Notes: generated by a model from the letters alone, not told the origin. Shown: positions 26,127-37,416, counted from the stretch's first letter. The stretch: DNA of 64,000 bases from Bordetella genomosp. 7 (GCF_002261265.1 NZ_NEVK01000006.1:434001-498000), one strand, 5' to 3'. Translations and numbers: made by a program.

Positions 26127-28199
26127 CTACCCTAGCCGGGTAGCCAGGAATTCGTGCAGATTCAGAGGCGCCCGGCGGTTGCGCACACGCAGATAGGTGC
26201 CGTCGGGCTGCTGCTGCCACGACAGCTGGTTGTCGCGCAGGGCAAAGGTGAACGCTTCGTCGATGACACGCTTCTTGAGCGCCTTGTCATAAATCGGGAA
26301 GGCGACCTCTACCCGGCGGAAGAAATTGCGGTCCATCCAGTCGGCCGACGACAGGTAGACCAGTTCCTGCCCATCGGCATAAAAGTAGAACACGCGCGAG
26401 TGTTCGAGAAAGCGCCCCACGATGGACCGCACCCTGATGTTGTCGGAAAGCCCGGGTACGCCGGCCCGCAAGGCGCACACGCCCCGCACGACAAGGTCGA
26501 TCTTGACGCCGGCCTGGCTGGCCAGGTACAGCTCGGCGATGATCTGCTCTTCGAGCAGCGAGTTCATCTTGGCGAGAATGCGCGCCTTGCGGCCCGCCTT
26601 GGCAGCCCGGATCTCGGCGCGGATATGCGCGAGCATGCCATCGTGCAGGGTAAAGGGCGACTGCAGCAGCGCCTTCAGGCTGCGGCGCGCGCCCAGGCCC
26701 GTAAGCTGGGTGAAGACCTGGTCCATGTCTTCGCAGATGCGCGGGTCGGCAGTAAGCAGGCCGAAGTCGGTATACAGGCGCGCGGTACGCGGGTGGTAGT
26801 TGCCCGTGCCCAGATGGGCGTACCGGCGCAGGCGGCCTTTTTCCCGGCGCAGCACCAGCGCCATCTTGGCATGGGTCTTGTGCGCCACCACGCCGTACAC
26901 CACGTGCGCGCCGACTTCTTCAAGGCGGGCCGCCCAGTTGATGTTGGTCTGCTCGTCGAAGCGGGCCATGAGCTCCACCACCACGGTGACTTCCTTGCCG
27001 GCGCGCGCGGCCGCCAGCAGGATCTGCATCAGTTCGGAATCTTCGCCGGTGCGGTAGATCGTCTGCTTGATGGCCATGACATCGGGATCGAGCGCGGCCG
27101 CCGTCAGGAAGTCGATGACAGGCTGGAACGACTGGTACGGATGGTGCAACAGGCGGTCGGCCTCGGCCACCGCCGCGAAAAGCTCGGCCGGCTTGCCCGC
27201 CACCATGTCGAACGGCGCCGGCACCGAACCGTGGTGCGGCGGGAACAGCAGATCGGGCCGGCTGTCGGAATTGCACAGCTGCATCAGGCGCGACAGGTTG
27301 ACCGGGCCGTTGACCCGGTAAGTATCCTCGGCCACAAGCGAGAATTCACGCTGCAGGTAGGCTTCGAGGTCGGGCGGCGTCAGGCGGTCGATTTCAAGCC
27401 GCACGGCGGCCCCGAAATTGCGCTGCGACAGTTCGCCCTGCAGGGCATGGCGCAGGTTGGTGACTTCTTCTTCGTCGACGAACAGGTCGCTGTTGCGCGT
27501 GACCCGCCACTGATAGCAGCCCAGCATTTCCAGGCCCGGGAACAGCTCGCCCACAAAGGCGCGCATCAGCGACGTAAGCAGGACATGGCCATCGGGCTTG
27601 CCCGAAATCTCGGGCGGCATCTTGATCAGCCGGGGCAGCGCGCGCGGGGCCTGCACCACGGCAATGGACGCCTGCCGGCCAAAAGCGTCGGCGCCCGACA
27701 AGGCCACGATGAAATTCAGGCTTTTGTTATAGACGCGCGGAAACGGATGGGCGGGGTCGAGCCCGATGGGCGTGAGCAGCGGCATGACATCGCGCTTGAA
27801 CACGTCGTGCGCCCACCGCTGCTGCGCTTCGTTCCATTCGGAGGCGTGATGCAGGGCGATGCCCTCGGCATCGAGGCTGGGCAGGATGTTGTGGTTGAGC
27901 AGGTCGTACTGGCGGGCCACCAGGGCATGGACCTTTTGCTGCACGCGCTGGAAGACCTCGGCCGGGGTACGGCCGTCGGGGCCCGTAAGCCCGGGATTCT
28001 GGCGCTGCTGTTCTTTCAGGCTGGATATGCGTATTTCGAAGAATTCGTCGAGATTGGAACTGACGATGCACACATAGCGCAGGCGTTCGAGCAGCGGCAC
28101 CTGCGGGTTTTCCGCCATCGCCAGTACCCGCTCGTTGAACTTCAATAAAGAAAGCTCGCGGTTCAGGAACGGACGTTCAACAGACGGACGAGTCGACAT
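26127..28199 (-). CDS. ppk: Polyphosphate kinase 1
   Basis: Reversibly builds inorganic polyphosphate from ATP; 690 residues, normal for PPK1. The N-terminal domain starts PFLNRELSLLKFNERVLAMA. The catalytic phospholipase-D-like halves carry the autophosphorylated histidine region VYGVVAHKTHAKMALVLRRE, then LGTGNYHPRTARLYTDFGL, and the second His region in the C-terminal domain. ATG 28197-28199 is used; the frame is open upstream but without family similarity. It is divergent from ppx with 178 bases between them. The pst Pho box lies just beyond its stop codon but points away, so direct PhoB control of ppk is not shown. Confidence 0.95.
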   Translation of the reverse strand: MSTRPSVERPFLNRELSLLKFNERVLAMAENPQVPLLERLRYVCIVSSNLDEFFEIRISSLKEQQRQNPGLTGPDGRTPAEVFQRVQQKVHALVARQYDLLNHNILPSLDAEGIALHHASEWNEAQQRWAHDVFKRDVMPLLTPIGLDPAHPFPRVYNKSLNFIVALSGADAFGRQASIAVVQAPRALPRLIKMPPEISGKPDGHVLLTSLMRAFVGELFPGLEMLGCYQWRVTRNSDLFVDEEEVTNLRHALQGELSQRNFGAAVRLEIDRLTPPDLEAYLQREFSLVAEDTYRVNGPVNLSRLMQLCNSDSRPDLLFPPHHGSVPAPFDMVAGKPAELFAAVAEADRLLHHPYQSFQPVIDFLTAAALDPDVMAIKQTIYRTGEDSELMQILLAAARAGKEVTVVVELMARFDEQTNINWAARLEEVGAHVVYGVVAHKTHAKMALVLRREKGRLRRYAHLGTGNYHPRTARLYTDFGLLTADPRICEDMDQVFTQLTGLGARRSLKALLQSPFTLHDGMLAHIRAEIRAAKAGRKARILAKMNSLLEEQIIAELYLASQAGVKIDLVVRGVCALRAGVPGLSDNIRVRSIVGRFLEHSRVFYFYADGQELVYLSSADWMDRNFFRRVEVAFPIYDKALKKRVIDEAFTFALRDNQLSWQQQPDGTYLRVRNRRAPLNLHEFLATRLG

Positions 28200-28319
28200 A
28201 CGAGATTCCAAGCAGACGGACAAGACCCTGGTTTTACTGCAGTTTCGTGACGCTTCCATGACGGCGTCGCGCAACCTCAGAGCGTACGACAAATCGGCCG
28301 GTTGCGGTGCGCTGCGCAG

Positions 28320-28362
28320 GGGCTGTCATATCGGTTCTCTATAATCGGTCCACTGACAGCCC
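28320..28362 (+). promoter_or_regulatory. ppx promoter: TATAAT flanked by a 9-bp inverted repeat
   Basis: A consensus TATAAT (28340-28345) lies 32 bases before the ppx start. It is bracketed by GGGCTGTCA (28320-28328) and its exact complement TGACAGCCC (28354-28362). The left arm contains CTGTCA, the core of a Pho half-site. A repressor or PhoB binding these arms would enclose the -10. The -35 position reads CAGGGG, which is poor, so an activator is plausible. Confidence 0.55.
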
Positions 28363-28377
28363 TACCCACATGCCCGC

Positions 28378-29865
28378 ATGAATCATCTACTGGCCGCCGT
28401 AGACCTCGGCTCAAACAGCTTTCGCCTTTCCATCGGGCGAGTCGTCGAGCAAGGCGGCGCACAGACCATCTACCAGATCGACCGCCTCAAGGAAACCGTG
28501 CGGCTGGCTGCCGGGCTGGATGGCGATAAACGCCTGGGAGAGCCGGCCGTGGAACGGGCCGTGGCCGTGCTGGAACGCTTTGGCGAACGCCTGCACAGCT
28601 TTCACCCCAGCCGGGTTCGCGCAGTGGCCACCAACACATTCCGGGTCGCCCGCAACACGGCCGAATTCCTCCCGCGCGCCCAGGCTGCCCTGGGCTTTCC
28701 CATCGAGGTCATCGCGGGGCGCGAAGAGGCCCGCCTGATTTTCTCGGGCGTGGTGCACACGCTGCCGCCGTCGCTGAACCGGCGCCTGGTCATCGACATC
28801 GGCGGCGGCTCGACTGAAGTCATTATCGGCAAAGGCTTCGAGCCGGGGCTGATGTCGTCGCTGTACATGGGCTGCGTCACGTACAGCAGGCAGTTTTTCC
28901 CCGACGGCACGGTGGATGCCCACCAGATGAAGCTGGCAGAGCTGGCCGCGCGGCGCGAAATCGAAGTCATCGCCAAGCAATACCGCAAGGCCGGCTGGAA
29001 AGAAGCATACGGTTCCTCGGGCACCGCCAAGGCCCTGTACGCCATTCTTACCGAATGCGGCTTCTCAGACCGGGGCATCACCCGCGCGGGCCTGAAACGC
29101 CTGAAAGAACGCATCATCCGTTCGGGCCGGGTCATTCCCCAGGAACTGCCGGGCATCAAGCTGGAACGCGCCGACGTGTTGCCGGGCGGCCTGGCCATCA
29201 TGAGCGCCCTGTTCGACGAACTGGGTATCGAGGTAATGCACACCGGCGACGGGGCGCTGCGGCTGGGCGTGCTGTACGACCTGCTGGGACGCGACGCCGA
29301 ACACGACAAGCGCGACGAAACGGTGCGCCAGTTCATGAAGCGCTACCACGTGGATGCCAACCAGGCGCTACGCGTGCGCAAGGCGGCGCTGGCGTTCTTC
29401 GATTCCATCTGCCCGCCCGAGGAAGGCCGCACCGAGCTGCGCCAGGCGTTGGGCTGGGCCTGCGACCTGCATGAAGTGGGCTTGTCCATTGCGCACAACG
29501 GCTATCACAAGCACACGGCCTACGTGCTGGACAACGCCGACATGCCCGGTTTCTCGCGCGTCGACCAGCAATTGCTGGCGCTGCTGGCCCTGGGGCACCA
29601 CGGCAAGCTCTCCAAAGTTGAACCGCTGGTGCACGACCGCAACGAATGGGCGGCCATCCTGTGCCTGCGGATCGCGGTGTTGCTGCTGCGCCGGCGCACG
29701 GATATCGCCCAGTTGCCCCTGACGGTGTCCATACGCGACAACTCCATTGTCGTGCGCATCGACCGCGCCTGGCTGGCCAAGCATCCCCTGAGCGACTTCA
29801 CACTGCGCTCCGAAGAGTCAGAATGGCGAAAGGTGGGCTTCTCTTTCGAGTTGCTTGAGTTCTAG
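28378..29865 (+). CDS. ppx: Exopolyphosphatase (Ppx/GppA family)
   Basis: Hydrolyses polyphosphate end-wise, or pppGpp if it is the GppA type; 495 residues. The ASKHA ATPase-like fold shows AAVDLGSNSFRLSIGR at the N-terminus, RAVATNTFRVARN, the catalytic Glu region IAGREEARLIFSG, and VIDIGGGSTEVIIGKG. A C-terminal HD-like helical domain (about 310-495) includes WACDLHEVGLSIAHNGYHKH. Being divergent from ppk favours exopolyphosphatase over guanosine-pentaphosphatase, though many enzymes do both. It ends 65 bases from the convergent OlsB-like gene. Confidence 0.92.
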   Translation: MNHLLAAVDLGSNSFRLSIGRVVEQGGAQTIYQIDRLKETVRLAAGLDGDKRLGEPAVERAVAVLERFGERLHSFHPSRVRAVATNTFRVARNTAEFLPRAQAALGFPIEVIAGREEARLIFSGVVHTLPPSLNRRLVIDIGGGSTEVIIGKGFEPGLMSSLYMGCVTYSRQFFPDGTVDAHQMKLAELAARREIEVIAKQYRKAGWKEAYGSSGTAKALYAILTECGFSDRGITRAGLKRLKERIIRSGRVIPQELPGIKLERADVLPGGLAIMSALFDELGIEVMHTGDGALRLGVLYDLLGRDAEHDKRDETVRQFMKRYHVDANQALRVRKAALAFFDSICPPEEGRTELRQALGWACDLHEVGLSIAHNGYHKHTAYVLDNADMPGFSRVDQQLLALLALGHHGKLSKVEPLVHDRNEWAAILCLRIAVLLLRRRTDIAQLPLTVSIRDNSIVVRIDRAWLAKHPLSDFTLRSEESEWRKVGFSFELLEF

Positions 29866-29877
29866 GCGCAATGGCCG

Positions 29878-29909
29878 GGTGGCGCGGCAAAGCAGCCGCA
29901 TGCGCCACC
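29878..29909. terminator. Hairpin between convergent ppx and acyltransferase genes
   Basis: GGTGGCGC (29878-29885) pairs with GCGCCACC (29902-29909) around a 16-base loop. No T tract follows, so it may only be a weak bidirectional stop. Confidence 0.4.
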
Positions 29910-29930
29910 GCCTGAGCGCGCGGCGCATGG

Positions 29931-30731
29931 TCAGGCGATGGCCGGCGCCGCAACGTCCAGACCGAAATGCCGGCGGTAGCGGTCGTCCATTTGCTCCATG
30001 TCGAGCAAGACCGGAAAGTCGGCCGTATTGAAATCCGGATCCCAGGCGGGCTCGCCGCAAATGCGGGCGCCCAGTTTCAGGTAGCCCTTGATGAGCGGCG
30101 GCACGCGCGCCGGCAACGGGCTGTCCAGGCGTTCGACCGGGTAACGATGCAAGGGCGTGACGCGCGGCGCGCCAGGTATCTGCGCTTGGCCGGCCACGTT
30201 GCGCCAGACCTCGGCGGCCGTCACGCCGTCATCGCGCAGGCTGACGCTTGCACAGCCCAGCATGTAGCGGTATGCGCCGCGTCTCATGAATTCGGCCAGC
30301 CCGGACCACAACAGCATAATGGCCGCGCCGCTGCGATGGTCGGCGTGCGTGCAGGACCGCCCGACCTCTACCATGTTGTTGCGCAAGGCGGCGAGACCGG
30401 AAAGGTCGAATTCGGACTCGGAGTAATAGCCGCCCGCCTGGCGGGCTTTGTCGGGCGTCATGATGCGATAAGTGCCCACCACGCGGCCCGTATCAAGCTC
30501 ACGCACCATCAAGTGTTCGCACCAGGGATCGTAGCGGTCGCGCTCTATGCCGTCTTGCGCATCGGGAAACACCGCGCCCATGTCTTCCGTGAACACCGTG
30601 TACCGAAGGCGCTGCACTTCTTCGATTTCTTCGGGGGTACACGCCAGCCCCACTACCAGAATCCGCGACTGTGAGCCTGCCCACGGCTGCGGTTTGGCTG
30701 GCCTGGGATCGATACGTGCTAATTCGAGCAT
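29931..30731 (-). CDS. OlsB-like GNAT acyltransferase (ornithine lipid synthesis)
   Basis: 266-residue protein of the OlsB/hemolysin-like N-acyltransferase family. Related enzymes transfer a 3-hydroxyacyl group from acyl carrier protein to ornithine, the first step of ornithine-lipid synthesis. Family segments: VQRLRYTVFTEDMGAVFP near the start, GTYRIMTPDKARQAGGYYSE, the acyl-donor region EVGRSCTHADHRSGAAIMLL, and YLKLGARICGEPAWDPDFNT (about 220-240). No OlsA (lyso-lipid acyltransferase) or separate partner is adjacent, so the lipid substrate is inferred from family only. Because ornithine lipids replace phospholipids under phosphate limitation in many bacteria, its place next to the pst/ppk/ppx block is suggestive. 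Confidence 0.75.
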   Translation of the reverse strand: MLELARIDPRPAKPQPWAGSQSRILVVGLACTPEEIEEVQRLRYTVFTEDMGAVFPDAQDGIERDRYDPWCEHLMVRELDTGRVVGTYRIMTPDKARQAGGYYSESEFDLSGLAALRNNMVEVGRSCTHADHRSGAAIMLLWSGLAEFMRRGAYRYMLGCASVSLRDDGVTAAEVWRNVAGQAQIPGAPRVTPLHRYPVERLDSPLPARVPPLIKGYLKLGARICGEPAWDPDFNTADFPVLLDMEQMDDRYRRHFGLDVAAPAIA

Positions 30732-30879
30732 TACGCGGAACTCCTGAAGTATGGCGACAGTGTGGAGACCGGATGTGTCAGCTATTTGAAGAAAATGTTA
30801 CATGACCATGAAGTTTACGCCTATCGCCGCAAGGCGACGAGGTGCGGCCGGCCAGGTGCCGCCGGCCAGGGGCAGCCGC

Positions 30880-31401
30880 CTAGGGACGGCCGGGCGCATC
30901 CAGACTGAGCAGCAACTCGGATAAGCGCATGTCCAGCTCGGCAAGCGCCGCAGCCGGCAGAGCGGACAAAATCTGGCGCTCGTTGGCGATGTGCGCCTCG
31001 ACTACGCGGTCGATAAGCGTGCGGCCCTTGCGGGTCAGTTGAACGAGCATGCTGCGCGCATCCTGGGCGTTAGGCACGCGCTCGATCCATCCTTTGGCTT
31101 CCAGGCTCTTGAGCCGATGGGTCATCGTGCCCGAAGTCACCATCAAGGTGGAGAACAGCTCGGTCGGACTCAGGCGACACGGCTCGCCGGCGCGCCGCAG
31201 CGCGGCCAGCATGTCGAACTCCCAGAGGCTCAAATCGAATTCAGCGAAGCACGATTCAAGACGCTGTTCCAGCAGGGCGGCGCATCGCTTGATGCGACCG
31301 ATCGGCCCCATCGGACTGGCGTCCAGATCGGGCCGCGCTCGCGCCCACTGGTCGAGGATCGCGTCTACCGCATCGGGCAGGCGTTGGCTGGTTTTCTTCA
31401 T
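30880..31401 (-). CDS. MarR-family transcriptional regulator
   Basis: Winged-helix regulator of 173 residues. The first dimer helix is followed by LSLWEFDMLAALRRAG, the recognition helix region PTELFSTLMVTSGTMTHRLKSLEAKGWI, and the wing NAQDARSMLVQLTRKG. Start ATG 31399-31401 is used since the upstream frame runs into the operator. It is divergent from an EamA exporter and a nitroreductase and probably represses both, and itself, through two TATCTTGA palindromes in the 68-base gap. The 148 bases on its downstream side (30732-30879) contain no gene; GC-rich inverted repeats there may end its transcript. Confidence 0.88.
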   Translation of the reverse strand: MKKTSQRLPDAVDAILDQWARARPDLDASPMGPIGRIKRCAALLEQRLESCFAEFDLSLWEFDMLAALRRAGEPCRLSPTELFSTLMVTSGTMTHRLKSLEAKGWIERVPNAQDARSMLVQLTRKGRTLIDRVVEAHIANERQILSALPAAALAELDMRLSELLLSLDAPGRP

Positions 31402-31402
31402 A

Positions 31403-31463
31403 TATCTTGACTTCAAGATAAGTGGCGAACACAATGGCGCCAATATATCTTGAATTAAAGATA
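31403..31463. promoter_or_regulatory. Twin operators of the MarR-family regulator
   Basis: Site 1 (31403-31420) is TATCTTGA, two bases, TCAAGATA: a perfect 8+8 palindrome right at the marR start codon. Site 2 (31446-31463) is TATCTTGA, two bases, TAAAGATA, with one mismatch, seven bases before the exporter start. Their centres are 43 bases (four helical turns) apart. Both divergent promoters must lie within or between these sites. Confidence 0.85.
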
Positions 31464-31469
31464 ATCACC

Positions 31470-32378
31470 ATGCCCGCTAACCCTTCCACCAATTACTGGC
31501 GCGATGTGCTGCTCAGCGCGCTCGCGCCCGTGATCTGGGGTTCGACCTACATCGTCGCCTCGGAGCTACTGCCGCCGGATCGTCCATTTACCGCTGCTCT
31601 CATCCGCGCCCTGCCCGCCGGCCTGCTGTTGCTCGCGTATACGCGCCGAATGCCCGCACGCCGGGATTGGTGGCGTTTGCTGGTGCTGGGCGCACTGAAT
31701 ATCGGCATCTTCCAGGCCTTGCTGTTTGTGGCGGCCTATCGTCTGCCGGGCGGGTTGGCAGCGGTACTCGGCTCGGTGCAGCCGCTGGTCGTGATGGCCC
31801 TGGCCTGGGTGGCCGACCGGCGATCACCAGCACAGGCCACGCTGTGGTCGGCTGTCACGGGTATAGCGGGAATGGCCGTGCTGCTGTTGTCGCCGCAAAC
31901 CGTGTTTGAGCCCGTGGGCGTTGCGGCGGCGCTGCTGGGCGCGGTGTGCATGGCAACCGGTATGTGGCTGACCCAACGCTGGCGGCTGGATTTGCCGGTA
32001 TTGGCACTTACCGGCTGGCAGCTGGTAATTGGCGGCCTGATGCTCGCGCCCGTTGCCTGGCTGGCAGATCCCCCCTTGCCGCCGCTGTCGTCATCGCAAT
32101 GGCTGGCCTATGCCTACTTGAGCCTGGCGGGCGCGGTGCTGGCTTATGTACTGTTTTTCCGGGGCCTCGTGCGGTTGCCGGCGGTGGCCGTCGCATCGCT
32201 GGGCTTGCTCAGTCCGCTCACTGCCGTGGTGCTGGGGTGGGCGCTGCTGTCGCAGTCGATCAAGGGCATGCCGCTGGCAGGGCTGGTGGTCGTACTCGCC
32301 AGCGTCTTCGCCGTGCAATGGACGTCGGCGCGTACCCGGCATCACGTTTTTATTTCACCCAAGCAGCTATTGCCATGA
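31470..32378 (+). CDS. EamA-family (DMT superfamily) exporter
   Basis: Inner-membrane transporter of 302 residues with ten predicted helices in two EamA repeats. The first repeat begins ALAPVIWGSTYIVASELLPP and the second VLALTGWQLVIGGLMLAPVA, with AYLSLAGAVLAYVLFFRGL near the end. Members export amino acids, metabolites or drugs; the substrate is unknown. ATG 31470 follows the MarR operator. Its stop overlaps the start of the nitroreductase (ATGA at 32375-32378), so exporter and enzyme are one transcript, most likely induced by a toxic redox-active compound. Confidence 0.87.
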   Translation: MPANPSTNYWRDVLLSALAPVIWGSTYIVASELLPPDRPFTAALIRALPAGLLLLAYTRRMPARRDWWRLLVLGALNIGIFQALLFVAAYRLPGGLAAVLGSVQPLVVMALAWVADRRSPAQATLWSAVTGIAGMAVLLLSPQTVFEPVGVAAALLGAVCMATGMWLTQRWRLDLPVLALTGWQLVIGGLMLAPVAWLADPPLPPLSSSQWLAYAYLSLAGAVLAYVLFFRGLVRLPAVAVASLGLLSPLTAVVLGWALLSQSIKGMPLAGLVVVLASVFAVQWTSARTRHHVFISPKQLLP

Positions 32379-32992
32379 ACCATTCCATACAGAACGTCAT
32401 TGAAACCAGAACGTCCGTCAATCACTTCCAGCCCGGCCGGCCGCTGGAGGATGGCGTCATCGAATTCCTTATCAGCCAGGCGACCAAGGCGCCTTCCGCG
32501 TACAACCTGCAAAACTGGCGATTCATCGCCGTGCGCACGCCCGATGCGAAGTCCCGCCTGAAATCCGCAGCCTACGGGCAGCAGAAGATCGTGGATGCGT
32601 CGGTGGCCTTCATCATCTGCGGCACGCTGGAAGCCTATTCGCAATTGGCTTGCGCGCTTCAACCCAGCATGGATGCGCAAATCATGGAGCCGCGCATGGT
32701 CGATGGCTGGGTAACCCAGGCGACTGCAACGCACCAAGGCAATCTCGTCCTGCAGCGCGACGAAGCTGTCCGTTCGGCCTCGCTGGCCGCAATGACACTG
32801 ATGTTGGCGGCACAAGGCATGGGACTGGGATCGTGCGCGATGAGTGGCTTCGATGCACAGCAGGTGAGCCGGACGTTTGATCTGGATGCAACCGAGCTTC
32901 CAGTGATGATCGTCACGGTGGGCTATGCCGCCGATGACAATTGGCCACAGAAGCCACGCCGGGCGTTGACAGAAGTTCTTTCCATCGTGTGA
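32375..32992 (+). CDS. Nitroreductase-family flavoprotein
   Basis: FMN-dependent oxidoreductase of 205 residues. The N-terminal phosphate contacts VIETRTSVNHFQPGRPLED, KAPSAYNLQNWRFIAVR (about 40-56) and AAMTLMLAAQGMGLGSCAMSG (about 138-158) are typical. It is translationally coupled to the EamA exporter and co-controlled by the MarR regulator. Probable role: reduction of a nitro compound or quinone whose product or relative is exported by its neighbour. Confidence 0.87.
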   Translation: MNHSIQNVIETRTSVNHFQPGRPLEDGVIEFLISQATKAPSAYNLQNWRFIAVRTPDAKSRLKSAAYGQQKIVDASVAFIICGTLEAYSQLACALQPSMDAQIMEPRMVDGWVTQATATHQGNLVLQRDEAVRSASLAAMTLMLAAQGMGLGSCAMSGFDAQQVSRTFDLDATELPVMIVTVGYAADDNWPQKPRRALTEVLSIV

Positions 32993-33065
32993 GGAAATGC
33001 CGATAAGCCTGCCGTATCCGGTCCTGGCGCGTACCAGCGAAATGCGGCACTGGTGTCATGGCGAA

Positions 33066-33102
33066 ATGAAAAAAGGCCGGCCCCTGTGCGGGACGCGGCC
33101 TT
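33066..33102 (-). terminator. Intrinsic terminator of the folP-glmM transcript
   Basis: On the minus strand AAGGCCG (33096-33102) pairs with CGGCCTT (33073-33079) around a 16-base loop and is followed by TTTT. It lies 20 bases after the glmM stop. Confidence 0.75.
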
Positions 33103-33121
33103 CGTGGCACGGCACCGGCGT

Positions 33122-34462
33122 TCAGGCCAGGCTGGCGGCCAGCTTTTCTGCGCAGGATGCCGCCAGTGCGGCCTCTTCGGCTTCGACCATGAGCCGCAGC
33201 TTGGGTTCGGTACCCGATGCGCGGATCAATACGCGGCCGCGGCCGGCCAGTTCGGCCTCGACGGCCTGCCGGGCGGCAGCCAGCCCGGCGTGCGATGACC
33301 AGTCGGTTCCGGGCGCCAGCGGCACGTTGATCATCTTCTGCGGATACATGCGCAGGTCGCCCACCCAGTCGGCCAGGGTGACGTCGTGGCGCCGCAGAGC
33401 CGTAAGCACCTGCAGCGCGGCGATGATACCGTCGCCAGTGGTGTGGCAATCGAGGCAGATCAAGTGGCCCGAGCTTTCGCCGCCATAGAGCCAGCCCCGG
33501 GCCTGCATCTGTTCGAGCACATAGCGGTCGCCCACCTTGGCGCGCTCGAACCCCACCCCCAGGCGCTGCATCTGCAGTTCGAATCCGTAGTTGGTCATGA
33601 GCGTGCCCACGACGCCGGCCACCGGGCCGCGCGTCATGCGCTCGCGTACGACGGCATACAACAACTCGTCGCCGTCGTAGATGCGGCCGTCGCCGTCGAC
33701 CATCTGCAGGCGATCGGCATCGCCGTCCAGGGCGATGCCCAGGTGGGCGCCGCGCTCGCGCACGGCTTGCGCCAGCGATGCCGGATGCAAGGCGCCGACG
33801 CCGTCGTTGATGTTCAGGCCATCGGGCGACACGCCTATGGCGTGCACTTCGGCGCCCAGTTCCTGGAACACGTGAGGCGCCACGTTGTAGGCCGCGCCAT
33901 GCGCGGCGTCTACCACGAGCTTCAGGCCATTGAGGTCCAGATCGTTGGGAAACGTGCTTTTGCAGAACTCGATATACCGCCCCTGGGAGTCCTGCATGCG
34001 GCGCGCGCGCCCCAGCGCCTCGGACTTCACGCAGCCCAGCGGCTCGTCCAGGGCCGCCTCGATCTCGGCCTCGATCTCGTCGGGCAGCTTCATGCCGCTG
34101 GCCGAGAAGAATTTGATGCCGTTGTCCTGGTAGGGATTGTGCGAGGCGCTGATGACAATGCCGGCCACCAGCCGCAGGGCGCGGGTCAGGTAGGCCACGG
34201 CCGGCGTGGGCACGGGGCCCGCCAACAGCACGTCGATGCCCGCAGCCGACAGGCCCGCCTCGAGCGCGGATTCGAGCATGTAGCCCGAAACGCGCGTGTC
34301 TTTGCCGATGACAACCTGCGGGCTGCCGCCGCGACTGCCATGCTGGCGGGCCAGGACACGGCCCGCCGCGTAGCCCAGGCGCAGGGCGAAGGCTGCGTTG
34401 ATGACTTCGCCGCCCACTTCGCCCCGGACACCATCGGTGCCGAAATACTTGCGTTGCGTCAT
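33122..34462 (-). CDS. glmM: Phosphoglucosamine mutase
   Basis: Converts glucosamine-6-phosphate to glucosamine-1-phosphate for UDP-GlcNAc, the precursor of cell wall, LPS and also of the Bps polymer made by the operon elsewhere in this window. It has 446 residues from ATG 34460-34462. The N-terminus is [15 protein letters not shown], the phosphoserine loop is [15 protein letters not shown] (Ser107), the metal loop is [11 protein letters not shown], and the sugar-binding [12 protein letters not shown] and C-terminal [12 protein letters not shown] are present. The ATG overlaps the folP stop. Confidence 0.95.
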   Translation of the reverse strand: MTQRKYFGTDGVRGEVGGEVINAAFALRLGYAAGRVLARQHGSRGGSPQVVIGKDTRVSGYMLESALEAGLSAAGIDVLLAGPVPTPAVAYLTRALRLVAGIVISASHNPYQDNGIKFFSASGMKLPDEIEAEIEAALDEPLGCVKSEALGRARRMQDSQGRYIEFCKSTFPNDLDLNGLKLVVDAAHGAAYNVAPHVFQELGAEVHAIGVSPDGLNINDGVGALHPASLAQAVRERGAHLGIALDGDADRLQMVDGDGRIYDGDELLYAVVRERMTRGPVAGVVGTLMTNYGFELQMQRLGVGFERAKVGDRYVLEQMQARGWLYGGESSGHLICLDCHTTGDGIIAALQVLTALRRHDVTLADWVGDLRMYPQKMINVPLAPGTDWSSHAGLAAARQAVEAELAGRGRVLIRASGTEPKLRLMVEAEEAALAASCAEKLAASLA

Positions 34463-35301
34463 GCTCGTATAGCTCCTTGTTCGGCCGCCTGCCAGACCTT
34501 CAGGGCGTCTATGGTGGCCGCCACGTCGTGCACGCGCACGATGGAGGCGCCGCGCGCGACGCACGCCAGCGCACCGGCAATGCTGCCGGCCAGGCGATCG
34601 GATACCGGCCTGCCGGTGGCTTCGCCGATCATGGATTTGCGCGACAACCCGGTCAAGAGGGGATAGCTGGACACACGCAGGCTGGACAACCTGCGCAACA
34701 GTTGAAAATTGTGTTCGGCCGTCTTGCCGAACCCGAAACCCGGGTCCAGCACGATGCGGCGAGGGTCTACCCAGGCGGCGCGCAGCCGTTGCGCCCGCGC
34801 GCCCAGGAACACGCCGATCTCGCCCAGCAGGTCGGTGTATTCGGGCGCCTGTTGCATGGTGCCCGGTTCGCCTTTCATGTGCATCACGCACAAACCGCAG
34901 CGCGTGGGCGCCACGGCTTCGATGGCGCCGGGCTGGCGGAACCCGTAGATGTCGTTGATCATGTCGGCGCCCGCATCCAGCACGGCGCGCATGACGTCGG
35001 GCTTGAAGGTATCGACCGACAAAGGCACGCCACAATCGCGCAAGGCCTCGATCACGGGCAGCAGGCGGGCCAGTTCTTCCGAAGCCGGCACCGGCGCGGC
35101 CCCCGGCCGGGTGGACTCGCCGCCCAGGTCCAGGATATGCGCGCCCTCGACGATCAGGGCGCGGGCGTGCGCAATGGCCGCATCGGCATCGGCATGCTGG
35201 CCGCCGTCGGAAAAGGAATCGGGCGTGATGTTGACGATGCCCATCACGAGCGGGCGCTCGAGATCAAACTCGTAGCGCCCGCACAAAAAGGTGTTGGCCA
35301 T
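34459..35301 (-). CDS. folP: Dihydropteroate synthase
   Basis: Joins p-aminobenzoate to the pterin pyrophosphate in folate synthesis; target of sulfonamides. It has 280 residues with both signatures: [19 protein letters not shown] at about 20-38 and [16 protein letters not shown] at about 57-72. Later segments [10 protein letters not shown] and [13 protein letters not shown] complete the TIM barrel. It sits between ftsH (18 bases upstream) and glmM (ATGA overlap), the standard ftsH-folP-glmM order of proteobacteria. Confidence 0.95.
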   Translation of the reverse strand: MANTFLCGRYEFDLERPLVMGIVNITPDSFSDGGQHADADAAIAHARALIVEGAHILDLGGESTRPGAAPVPASEELARLLPVIEALRDCGVPLSVDTFKPDVMRAVLDAGADMINDIYGFRQPGAIEAVAPTRCGLCVMHMKGEPGTMQQAPEYTDLLGEIGVFLGARAQRLRAAWVDPRRIVLDPGFGFGKTAEHNFQLLRRLSSLRVSSYPLLTGLSRKSMIGEATGRPVSDRLAGSIAGALACVARGASIVRVHDVAATIDALKVWQAAEQGAIRA

Positions 35302-35319
35302 GAAGGACGACCGGCGTGA

Positions 35320-37206
<1,887 letters not shown>

Positions 37207-37416
37207 GGTCGATCTCCTGCTTTCGATTCCGACCGGCGACCGCCCCGCTCATATGGCACAGTCACAAGTATGTCAATAGCTCATTCTACCCTGTCGGGAC
37301 CGGTTCCGTCTGGCGCCAGGAGCGGCGCTGATACATGTTGGAACCTTGACGCGCGCCGTGCCTGACAGGGGCGAATTCGGGTATGCCGGGCGGCGAAGCC
37401 CGGCGTGGCTGGCCGC

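Noticed and set aside
31946-32377. An upstream extension of the second nitroreductase frame through the EamA gene
   Set aside because: The extension is Gly/Arg-rich and overlaps a well-supported transporter; ATG 32375 fits the family start.
33122-35035. A single long frame joining folP-region DNA to glmM, as if a fusion
   Set aside because: The upstream part is out of frame with folP and meaningless; glmM starts at 34462 with an ATGA overlap to folP.
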